A DNA stretch of 23,244 nucleotides from Clostridia bacterium (GTDB lineage Bacteria; Bacillota; Clostridia; Christensenellales; CAG-1252). Below are positions 1 through 6,426 of the stretch, piece after piece; position 1 is the stretch's first letter; each line of letters starts with the position of its first letter. The notes beneath the pieces were generated by a model. The model did no database searches. It was given only the letters and a program-made list of their open reading frames with translations, and was not told where the DNA came from. A program made the position numbers and the translations under genes. The DNA is taken from the NCBI GenBank assembly GCA_016296985.1, contig JAEDHM010000004.1, positions 1-23,244 on the forward strand. The letters run 5' to 3'.

Positions 1-3000
1 AGGTTGCATCTTGATTTCGACACCCTTTTCCAAAGGCTCGTTAGGATTGTCAACCAAGACAAGCTCGGCTTTACCACCGCCAAACAAAGCGGAGAAAGTC
101 TTTTGGAAGTTTGCGCTGATTTGTTCGAAAGCGGTATCAAACTTTTCAGTCATTGTATCGGTGATAGTCTTCAACAAAGTAAGCAAGTCGGATTCGGCGC
201 TTGTCATATCCTCGATTTGTTTTGCCCAATTGTCGCGCTCGCCCGATTCACGCTGATAGTCTTCCATTGCATTGAAGTTGATGTTGCCGAGTTGGTTGAT
301 TTTACCACGATAAGAAGCGATTTGATGAGCTGCGTCTGAATGATTAAATTCGGGATCGCGCTCGGCCATTGCATCTTCGTAAGTCATGGTATAATCGTTC
401 CAAATCTTGTTATCCATGGTTTCGATGTCGGCATACAATTTTTCAACGCGAGATTCGGCGTGAGATTTGTTTTCGGTATACTTGATTATAAAATCGTTGA
501 GGACCTTGGTACTCTTGTCGATTTCTTCTTGCTTAACGCGTAAATCTTCCTTCTTGCCGTCAAGATCTTTGATAGCCCTGCCAATAGCTTCTAATTCTTC
601 TTTATCTTTTTCAGAGAAAGTAAGAGAAGGCTTTGTTGCTTGGTGGGCAGTCAAAAGGTTGGATTGTTCGGAAAGACGAGCGTCAACGGCTGCAAGTTCG
701 CGGGTGTCAACGTTATGTTGAGAATCAAAACGCTTGATATCATTTTCAATTCGGTTGATTTCGTTGTTTAAACCTGCAATCAAAACCTTTACGTTGGTGA
801 TATTGTTTGTAAAGGTATCGCGAAGTTTTTTCTTGTTGAGGGTTTCAACCTTCGCGCGCTCAATTTCGGCACCGGTGCTTTTTTGTTGACCTTCAATGTT
901 CGTAGTTTGCAATGCAACGGATTTTAGAGCCGCTTCGGTATTTTGCAATCTTATATCCAAGGTCGCCTTTTCTTCCTCAAGTTTTTTGAGTCTTTCGGCT
1001 AAAATTCTGGTAGATTCGGACAAGTTTCTGATATCCGTTGCGCTTCTTGCTTCTTCGATATCCATATTGTTTAACTCGTCGCGATATTGAGATTGAAGCT
1101 TTTGCAATTCGGCATACTTCTTTTCAAGGGTGTCAAGCAAAACCATAATATTTTTAAGTTCGGCCTTATCCTTTTCAAGTTTTTCCTTTGCTTCGTTCAA
1201 CTCTCTTTCTTTACCCAAGTGGGCGGCGCTTCTTTCTTTTATGCTACCGCCGGTAATAGTACGGCGAGGATCAAAAATGGTACCGTCAAGGGTTACGATC
1301 TTAAATCCATAGTCGTAAATTTGAGCAAGTTGTTTACCTACGTCGATATTTTCAACCACAACTGTTCTTCCCAAAAGATTGAGGATAACATTTGCATGAT
1401 CAACGTCGTATTTTACCAAATCACTTGCAACACCGCAAACACCGCTTATGCGCAAAGCATCACGATATTCGGGAGAAAGTTTTTGTCCGTGAACACGGTT
1501 GTTTGGCATACAGGTAATACGTCCGTATTGGTTGGACTGCATGTATGAAATCAATACCTTTGCCGAATCTTCATTGGGAACAACGATATTTTGAATTGAA
1601 TTACCCAATGACATTTCAATTGCAAGTTCGTACTTTTCGGGTACTTGCATCAAATGTCCTACAACGCCAATGATATTTGAAGAAAGGTTGCGGTTGGTTT
1701 CGGCATCACTCATCAACTGTCTAACTGAACTTTGATAAGTGTTGTATCCGCCGATAGAATCACGCAATGATCTAACCCTTTCCTCTTGCATTGCTATGCT
1801 TGCAGCAAGTTTTTGCTTCGCATCGTTGTTTTGACGATTTAAGGTAATAGTTTCATTTAAAGCGGAAGAAAGAGAATTTCGCTTCATCCTTGTATCAGCG
1901 CGTCTTCTTCCGATTTGAGAAATGTTGTTTTGTGCGTCGCTAAGTTTTTGAGTATCGAGAGCAAGAGAATTTCTTGTATTGTTAATTTCAGCCGTCAAGG
2001 TACTTTTTCTTTCCCTTAAAGCGTTTGCTTCAGCCAAAAGTTTTGCTTCGTCGGTTTTGACACCGGTTAGAAGATTCATAGCCGACAAAAATTCGTCGTT
2101 GCTTTGTTCAACGGTACTTTCAGTACCTTCTAACTCTTTATTAACAGCGGCAAGCCCTGCAGTCAACTCGTTAAGTTTTAAGTTCGCATTGAAAAGTTCG
2201 GTCTTCTTTATATCAAGAATAACCATTGCTTCCTTTCTTTCAGCATCAAGAGCGGAAATTTGACTTTCAAGGTCACCCTTTTCCTTTGTTAAACGATCAA
2301 GTTCACGAGTAATAGCGTTGAGTTTTTCGGTGTAAACGTTCATTTCACCGCTTGCCTTTGCTACCGCTTCACGAAGGTCGCCGTCTTTTTTCATCAAAGC
2401 GCGAACTTCATTTTCGATTTGTTCGGTTTGCTCGCGTACCTTGTTTGTTCGCTCTTCGTTTTTCACAACCTCGGCTTGTTTATCACCAATGATTTCGGTT
2501 AGTTCAAGAATCCTTTGCTTGGTTTGTTGAATAACCTGTCTGTTGTGGTCGGTGCTATAAAGGTAGAAGTTGATTTCTTGATACTTCAACCCGGCCTTAT
2601 ACTCATTATACTTTTTAACGTTTTCAACTTGACGAAGCAAGGGCGCAAGAATAGCGTCTTTTTCAGCTAAAATATCCCTACCTCTTTGAATCTCGAGAGC
2701 AAGGCTGGCAAGTTTTGCTTCAGTTTTTTTCTTTTCTTCTTTGGTTTTGGCAATACCCGCCGCCTCTTCAAAAATTGCGCGACGACTTTCGGGCTTTGCG
2801 TTCATAATTTCAGCAACCTTGCCCTGACCGATGATGGAATAACCTTCCTTACCTGCGCCTGTATCACGCATAAGGTTTATGATATCCTTTTGTCTTGTGG
2901 GGGTGTTGTTGATATAATAACCGGATTTGCCTGAACGGAAAAGTTTTCTGGTAATAACGATTTCGTCAACTTCTAAAACAAACATTCTGTCGGTGTTGTC

Positions 3001-3252
3001 GAAGGTAAGGGAAACTTCGGCATAGCCCATAGGTTTACGGCTTGCGGAACCGTCGAAAATAACGTCCACCATGCTGTCCGCTCTCACTTGCTTTGAACTA
3101 CGTTCGCCTAAAACCCAACGAATAGCATCGGCAACGTTACTTTTGCCACATCCGTTTGGTCCAACGATACCCGTGAAGCCGGTTTTGAAGTTTATAACAG
3201 TTTTGGGTGCAAAGGATTTGAAGCCTTGCATTTCAATCTTTATAAGACTCAT
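1..3252 (-). CDS. smc: Chromosome segregation ATPase SMC (partial, C-terminus beyond window)
   Basis: Encodes the condensin ATPase that, with ScpA and ScpB, compacts and segregates the chromosome. The ATG at 3252 follows AGAGGTGG; 1084 codons are present. The N-terminal head carries Walker A GPNGCGKS at residues 31-38 and a QGKVAEI-type Q-loop region near 145. Two long charged coiled-coil arms (about 170-515 and 665-1030) flank a hinge at about 520-660 that has the typical GR-T-(F/C)-P pattern and ends near TITGGS. The last residues seen, LFGGGKAEL followed by a short acidic stretch, are the start of the C-terminal head. The frame stays open to base 1, so the LSGGE signature and Walker B lie outside the window; the family is about 1180 residues long. 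It has its own promoter. The usual neighbours rnc and ftsY are not seen on the upstream side. Confidence 0.97.
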   Translation of the reverse strand, partial: MSLIKIEMQGFKSFAPKTVINFKTGFTGIVGPNGCGKSNVADAIRWVLGERSSKQVRADSMVDVIFDGSASRKPMGYAEVSLTFDNTDRMFVLEVDEIVITRKLFRSGKSGYYINNTPTRQKDIINLMRDTGAGKEGYSIIGQGKVAEIMNAKPESRRAIFEEAAGIAKTKEEKKKTEAKLASLALEIQRGRDILAEKDAILAPLLRQVENVKKYNEYKAGLKYQEINFYLYSTDHNRQVIQQTKQRILELTEIIGDKQAEVVKNEERTNKVREQTEQIENEVRALMKKDGDLREAVAKASGEMNVYTEKLNAITRELDRLTKEKGDLESQISALDAERKEAMVILDIKKTELFNANLKLNELTAGLAAVNKELEGTESTVEQSNDEFLSAMNLLTGVKTDEAKLLAEANALRERKSTLTAEINNTRNSLALDTQKLSDAQNNISQIGRRRADTRMKRNSLSSALNETITLNRQNNDAKQKLAASIAMQEERVRSLRDSIGGYNTYQSSVRQLMSDAETNRNLSSNIIGVVGHLMQVPEKYELAIEMSLGNSIQNIVVPNEDSAKVLISYMQSNQYGRITCMPNNRVHGQKLSPEYRDALRISGVCGVASDLVKYDVDHANVILNLLGRTVVVENIDVGKQLAQIYDYGFKIVTLDGTIFDPRRTITGGSIKERSAAHLGKERELNEAKEKLEKDKAELKNIMVLLDTLEKKYAELQKLQSQYRDELNNMDIEEARSATDIRNLSESTRILAERLKKLEEEKATLDIRLQNTEAALKSVALQTTNIEGQQKSTGAEIERAKVETLNKKKLRDTFTNNITNVKVLIAGLNNEINRIENDIKRFDSQHNVDTRELAAVDARLSEQSNLLTAHQATKPSLTFSEKDKEELEAIGRAIKDLDGKKEDLRVKQEEIDKSTKVLNDFIIKYTENKSHAESRVEKLYADIETMDNKIWNDYTMTYEDAMAERDPEFNHSDAAHQIASYRGKINQLGNINFNAMEDYQRESGERDNWAKQIEDMTSAESDLLTLLKTITDTMTEKFDTAFEQISANFQKTFSALFGGGKAELVLVDNPNEPLEKGVEIKMQP

Positions 3253-3254
3253 AT

Positions 3255-3310
3255 CCACCTCTGTTTAATATACATTTGTATATTATAACATATCTTACAA
3301 AGGTTGAAAA
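3255..3310 (-). promoter_or_regulatory. smc promoter with dyad over the predicted start point
   Basis: On the minus strand an extended -10, TGTTATAAT (3290-3282), lies 17 nt after TTTTCA (3310-3305). The predicted transcription start is near 3275. A perfect dyad, AATATACA-AA-TGTATATT (3267-3284), is centred on that point. The ribosome binding site AGAGGTGG follows at 3262-3255. The promoter is inferred from motif matches; the dyad is seen directly. Confidence 0.6.
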
Positions 3311-3431
3311 CTATTTTTTTAAAATCTCGAAATCTTCAAAAGTGATTTTAATATATAAATACCTGTTGGGTTAAAGTTATCCGCAAGAATTGTCTTTTAG
3401 CTGTTTACAATCAAAATTCCACTTTTACGAT

Positions 3432-3464
3432 AGAAATAAAAAAGGCGTTAATTTCTTACGCCTT
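3432..3464 (-). terminator. Rho-independent terminator after the 108-aa unknown gene
   Basis: AAGGCGT (3442-3448) pairs with ACGCCTT (3458-3464), with a 9-nt loop. Read on the minus strand the stem is followed by a T-rich tract (TTTTTTATTT). The stem overlaps the stop codon of the gene it ends. Confidence 0.75.
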
Positions 3465-3774
3465 CTCGTGTTTTTACTCGGTTTATAACCTCGGTTAAGT
3501 CCGCTTTGCCCTCTTTTATCTTCAAAGCCGAATTGTAAACGTCTAAATCCGCTGAGATGATTGAGTTTATATCATAAAGTTCAAGTATTGTCTTCAAATA
3601 ACTTAAAGTTTCACGTCTTTCGCTTCGGGTGAAAATAGGTTTTAAGGTAATAGCGACAAGATAGCCGTCATCATACTTTAATACCGCGCATTTTGAGACC
3701 TTTTCGTGAGACGTAACGATACTTTCAACAAAGGATATATCAGGGGCTTCGACTTCCGCATAAATACAAATCAT
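3448..3774 (-). CDS. Unknown small protein downstream of rsfS (108 aa)
   Basis: Function not recognised. It is a 108-residue soluble protein with no signal peptide or membrane segment, and it looks like an alternating alpha/beta fold. The stretch KVSKCAVLKYDDGYLVAITLK, followed by a helix and then IISADLDVYN, loosely resembles the YhcN/YlaJ-type ferredoxin-like domain. That domain normally sits in sporulation lipoproteins, and no lipobox is present here, so the likeness is weak. It is the last gene after nadD-yqeK and rsfS, 26 nt behind rsfS, and a terminator follows. There is no Shine-Dalgarno sequence before the ATG at 3774, an in-frame stop lies just upstream, and no better internal start was seen. 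A 9-bp inverted repeat encloses the start codon. Confidence 0.7.
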   Translation of the reverse strand: MICIYAEVEAPDISFVESIVTSHEKVSKCAVLKYDDGYLVAITLKPIFTRSERRETLSYLKTILELYDINSIISADLDVYNSALKIKEGKADLTEVINRVKTREGVRN

Positions 3775-3791
3775 AAAGTAAGTATGCGGAA
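3754..3791. repeat. Inverted repeat enclosing the start codon of the 108-aa gene
   Basis: TTCCGCATA (3754-3762) and TATGCGGAA (3783-3791) are perfect 9-bp arms around a 20-nt loop that contains the ATG at 3774. No T-tract follows on either strand, so it does not look like a terminator. In RNA it would put the start codon in a hairpin loop. Confidence 0.7.
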
Positions 3792-3800
3792 AAAATTAGA

Positions 3801-4157
3801 TTATATTCTGGTTACGTTTGCATCTTCGGGGTCTGCCCAAAGTTTTTCCAAATTGTAAAACTCGCGCATTTCGGGAGTGAAAATGTGTACCATAACTTGG
3901 AAATAGTCGATAACGATCCATCTTGCTTCACGCAAACCGTCGGTGCCATCGTCAAAAATTTCTAACTTTTTCATTTCTTCATAAAGCTTTTCGGCGGAAG
4001 CTTTTGCGTTTGAAGGGTTTCTTGCAGTACCCAAAACAAAATAGTCGGTAAGAGTGTTTCTTTCGGATACGTCGATTATGGTAATATTTTTCAAGCCGAA
4101 ATCTTTTAGTATATTGGCAAGTTTATCAGCAAATTCTCTGTTTGTAAATTGTGTCAT
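3801..4157 (-). CDS. rsfS: Ribosome silencing factor RsfS (Iojap/YbeB, DUF143)
   Basis: RsfS binds ribosomal protein uL14 on the 50S subunit and blocks joining to 30S, lowering translation in starvation. The 118-residue length is normal. The conserved core is present: DYFVLGTARNPSNAKA near residues 33-48, the WIVIDYFQVMVHIF strand pair, and the C-terminal REFYNLEKLWAD signature. The ATG at 4157 is 1 nt after the stop of nadD-yqeK, and its AAAGGAG lies inside the end of that gene, so translation is probably coupled. The nadD-yqeK-rsfS order is the standard one in Bacillota. Confidence 0.97.
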   Translation of the reverse strand: MTQFTNREFADKLANILKDFGLKNITIIDVSERNTLTDYFVLGTARNPSNAKASAEKLYEEMKKLEIFDDGTDGLREARWIVIDYFQVMVHIFTPEMREFYNLEKLWADPEDANVTRI

Positions 4158-4158
4158 T

Positions 4159-5271
4159 TTAGTTCTCCTTTACGTAGTAATTATAGCATTCTTCCGTCAA
4201 ATAGTAAATGGGTACCTTTCTTTCTTCAAGATATTTTTTACTGCGCTTTACCGCAAGCAAAAACCCTTTTTCAAAGTCTTGATAAGCAACCTTTCTAATT
4301 TCTTCTACTCCCGGGTAATCCCTTGAAGGCTCGATAAGGTCGGCGAGGAAGATAAGTTTTTCAAGGGTGGACATATTTGCCCTGCCCGTCGTGTGATAGC
4401 GTATGGCTTCAATAATTTCAAAATCCGAAATTCCATAATTTTTTTCAGCTTCAATAGCCCCGTTAAATGCGTGAAGGACGGGGGTATGAATACAATCTTC
4501 GGGTACGCCTTGATGAATTTTGTCAAGGTTTTTAGCGCAATCGTGAAGCAATGCGGACATAAACACCTTTTCGGAAGAAAGCCCCAAAAAAGTATTTAGG
4601 TGTAAAGCCGTCATAACAGTTTGTACCGTGTGTTGATATCTTTTTTCACTGAGATTTTCTTTAAGCTTGTTTACCATTTCTTGGTAGTCAAGATAAAGAC
4701 CTTTTTCCTTTATATATTTTGCGCATAAGGGATACAAATACTCATCAATATAAACGTCAAGTTGGATTGCATATCTAATAAGAGAAGAAGATACGTCCTT
4801 TCCTACGATATTCAAAAGTTTTACCTCTCCCCCTTGTTTGTTGTATTCTTCGGCAATATGCGAGAGGTTTTTATCTTCACCCCTTGAAATTACGGCAACG
4901 GGGCAAGTTTTCAAAATCTCGTCAGGGTTACGCCACTTGTGGAAATTGTACAAACTATCACCACCGATTATAAAAACAACGTTTTTATATTTTTCTTTCA
5001 ACGCTTTTAAAACCAAATAGGAATATGTTTTTCCGTTTAGGTCTTTTTCGATATCATCGATCAAAAAAACGGGATTATCTTTAACTGAAAGAAAAGTCAT
5101 TTGGCATCTGTCCTCAAAGGAAACTTGAGTGTTTTTGTGAGGTGCGTTAAAACTTGGGACAAGTATAATTTTGTCAAGCCCCAATACTTTTGCCGTTTCT
5201 TCACAAATACGAATATGCTCTTTGTGCGGAGGATTGAATGCTCCCCCGAAAATGCCATATCTTTTTTCCAT
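4159..5271 (-). CDS. nadD-yqeK: Fused nicotinate-mononucleotide adenylyltransferase (NadD) and YqeK HD phosphohydrolase
   Basis: The N-terminal half (about 1-195) is NadD, which makes deamido-NAD from nicotinate mononucleotide and ATP. It shows GIFGGAFNPPH at the start, IGGDSL near 102, and SSSLIR (161-166), equivalent to the ISST-R motif. The C-terminal half (about 200-370) is an HD-domain YqeK, a family described as a symmetrical Ap4A hydrolase; metal ligands are H214, H243-D244, H267, H293 and D311. The two are normally adjacent separate genes; here they share one frame. The nucleotidyltransferase HxGH motif reads HKEH (16-19), with Glu for Gly. A TTG at 5298 would add nine residues, but it has no Shine-Dalgarno and lies inside the predicted promoter. 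The ATG at 5271 gives the usual NadD N-terminus and is chosen. Confidence 0.93.
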   Translation of the reverse strand: MEKRYGIFGGAFNPPHKEHIRICEETAKVLGLDKIILVPSFNAPHKNTQVSFEDRCQMTFLSVKDNPVFLIDDIEKDLNGKTYSYLVLKALKEKYKNVVFIIGGDSLYNFHKWRNPDEILKTCPVAVISRGEDKNLSHIAEEYNKQGGEVKLLNIVGKDVSSSLIRYAIQLDVYIDEYLYPLCAKYIKEKGLYLDYQEMVNKLKENLSEKRYQHTVQTVMTALHLNTFLGLSSEKVFMSALLHDCAKNLDKIHQGVPEDCIHTPVLHAFNGAIEAEKNYGISDFEIIEAIRYHTTGRANMSTLEKLIFLADLIEPSRDYPGVEEIRKVAYQDFEKGFLLAVKRSKKYLEERKVPIYYLTEECYNYYVKEN

Positions 5272-5306
5272 ATTTTTATTATAAATCATCTTTGACAAAA
5301 TTTCAA
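5272..5306 (-). promoter_or_regulatory. SigA-type promoter of nadD-yqeK, leaderless configuration
   Basis: On the minus strand TTGAAA (5306-5301), a 17-nt spacer and TATAAT (5283-5278) form a near-consensus promoter. Exactly six bases separate the -10 from the ATG at 5271, so the canonical start point is the A of the start codon. No Shine-Dalgarno sequence is present. Confidence 0.75.
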
Positions 5307-5346
5307 TTGTAAGGATATAAAAGTTTGATTAGGATATAATCATTTT
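5292..5346 (+). promoter_or_regulatory. Divergent promoter(s) for the plus-strand membrane protein gene
   Basis: Two candidates overlap. TTGACA (5292-5297), an 18-nt spacer and TATAAA (5316-5321) predict a start near 5328 and a short leader with AGGA at 5331. A second -10, TATAAT (5335-5340), lies exactly 6 nt before the ATG at 5347 but has no recognisable -35. The -35 regions of this promoter and the nadD promoter nearly touch. Confidence 0.55.
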
Positions 5347-5811
5347 ATGAAAACAGTTGATATAATTTTTCTTTTTGTAGTGTTTCTTTTATTTATCTTT
5401 TTACTTACTTCCTATCTATTTAACAATTTTGTGATAGGATTATTAATTTCAATTGCCGTGGGATTGCTTGGATTTTTTTCCTACAAATCCCTTAACAAAG
5501 ATGGAAAAAGGCAAAAAAAATCTTCATTTTTCGCAAGTATTTTACTTTATGGCAAGGATTATTCAAACAAATTGATCTCTTTCTTAATCCCTACTGAAAA
5601 ATTCATTATACAAAAAGAAGGTTATCTTATCATTGACGGAGAGAGAAAAATTCTTGTTTTTAATAATATAAAATACGGTAACGTAAACGAAGAGGATATA
5701 TCAAAAATTTTTCGAATCAACCTTGTCGAAAACTGCTATAAAGTAATTTTGTTTTGTAGAGATATTGACAAAAAGGCTTTTACTCTTTTTGCTTCGCTAC
5801 CCTTTGAATAA
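5347..5811 (+). CDS. Unknown membrane protein, 5' part of a gene split by a palindrome
   Basis: Function not recognised. These 154 codons encode two N-terminal hydrophobic segments (about 5-25 and 28-45), a basic stretch (about 50-60) and a soluble region rich in Ile, Lys and Phe. The frame ends at TAA (5809-5811), whose last two bases are the first bases of a perfect 32-bp inverted repeat. Joining the codon at 5808 directly to 5843, which removes 34 nt, gives a continuous 247-codon frame with two more hydrophobic segments at the C-terminus. I therefore read this as the front of one interrupted gene rather than a complete small protein. It is the first plus-strand gene in the window and diverges from nadD-yqeK. 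No standard domain was seen. Confidence 0.7.
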   Translation: MKTVDIIFLFVVFLLFIFLLTSYLFNNFVIGLLISIAVGLLGFFSYKSLNKDGKRQKKSSFFASILLYGKDYSNKLISFLIPTEKFIIQKEGYLIIDGERKILVFNNIKYGNVNEEDISKIFRINLVENCYKVILFCRDIDKKAFTLFASLPFE

Positions 5812-5884
5812 CAAGCCCTTTTTTTTCGCATAAGCGGTAAACCTTAAAAACCTTTACCGCTTATGCGAAAAAAAAGGGCTTGTT
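5810..5884. repeat. Perfect 32-bp inverted repeat (11-nt loop) interrupting a gene
   Basis: Bases 5810-5841 are the exact reverse complement of 5853-5884; each arm has a run of eight T or A residues and the GCATAAGCGG core. The loop is CCTTAAAAACC. The right arm reads as plausible coding sequence (LYRLCEKKGLV), while the left arm brings in stops, so the left arm looks like an inverted copy of the right. The arms show no divergence. There is no terminal T-tract placed as in a normal terminator. Confidence 0.95.
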
Positions 5885-6124
5885 CCACAAGAGAAAGTTC
5901 TTGTAAAAACAAAACCCAACTTGAAGGTTTTTATCAAAAATTCTTTTTCCGTCAAAAGTATGCGATACTTTCTTTTTTCCGCCCTAAGTCTTTCCTTGCT
6001 TTCGCTTATTACTCCCCTAAAAACTTATTACTTAATTTTTAGCGGAATAAATCTTGTCTTGTGCATTGTTTCCCTTGTTATAACAAGAAAAGGAAAAATA
6101 AAAGACAACCTATTTGAAAACTAG
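5843..6124 (+). pseudogene. 3' part of the split membrane protein gene
   Basis: From 5843 the second frame is open to TAG at 6122-6124 (93 codons). It begins LKNLYRLCEKKGLVPQEK, continues with a basic segment, and ends with two hydrophobic helices around TPLKTYYLIFSG and a basic tail. A TTG at 5921 could in principle start a 67-residue protein, but there is no Shine-Dalgarno before it and protein-like sequence continues upstream of it. This supports its being the C-terminal part of the gene beginning at 5347. Frame 1 closes at 5811 and frame 2 opens only after 5833, so a simple ribosomal frameshift cannot join them. The stop overlaps the stop of convergent yhbY within the palindrome CTAG. Confidence 0.6.
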
Positions 6125-6414
6125 AAAACTATATGTTCAATACCCTCACGAGAAGAGCGACGGTAGATGATTGCTTTTGAACCAATGTGATGTACGGGCT
6201 CGGCTTTAAGTTTTTGACACAAAAGTTTGATTACCTCGGCAGAGTCAAGGTCGGCAGCCTTTTGAATGCCAACCTTTACAAGTTCTTTCAATTCTAAAGT
6301 TTCGCTGATTTGAGCGTATACCGCATCAGTCAAACCATTTTTGCCAATAAAAACCATTGTAGGCAAAGTTTGCGCCATTCTATTTAAATTACTTCTTTGT
6401 TTTGTGGTCAACAT
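6121..6414 (-). CDS. yhbY: YhbY-type RNA-binding protein (CRM domain)
   Basis: A 97-residue single CRM-domain protein of the YhbY/YqeI family, which binds pre-50S ribosomal RNA and takes part in ribosome assembly. It shows the GKNG loop (residues 24-27) and ELVKVGIQ in the following strand, and the C-terminal HHIGSKAIIYRRS matches the family end pattern. AAAGGAG lies upstream of the ATG at 6414. It is 12 nt after obg and is the last gene of the nth-nfnA-nfnB-obg-yhbY operon. Placement next to another ribosome-assembly factor fits its role. Confidence 0.95.
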   Translation of the reverse strand: MLTTKQRSNLNRMAQTLPTMVFIGKNGLTDAVYAQISETLELKELVKVGIQKAADLDSAEVIKLLCQKLKAEPVHHIGSKAIIYRRSSREGIEHIVF

Positions 6415-6426
6415 AATTTTTCTCCT

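Noticed and set aside
1087..1548. 153-codon plus-strand frame opposite smc
   Set aside because: Antisense shadow of the SMC hinge and coiled coil, with no start signal or recognisable domain.
5810..5884. Reading the large palindrome as an ordinary terminator
   Set aside because: The T and A runs are inside the arms rather than after the stem, and one arm is coding sequence; a 32-bp perfect stem is far longer than needed.
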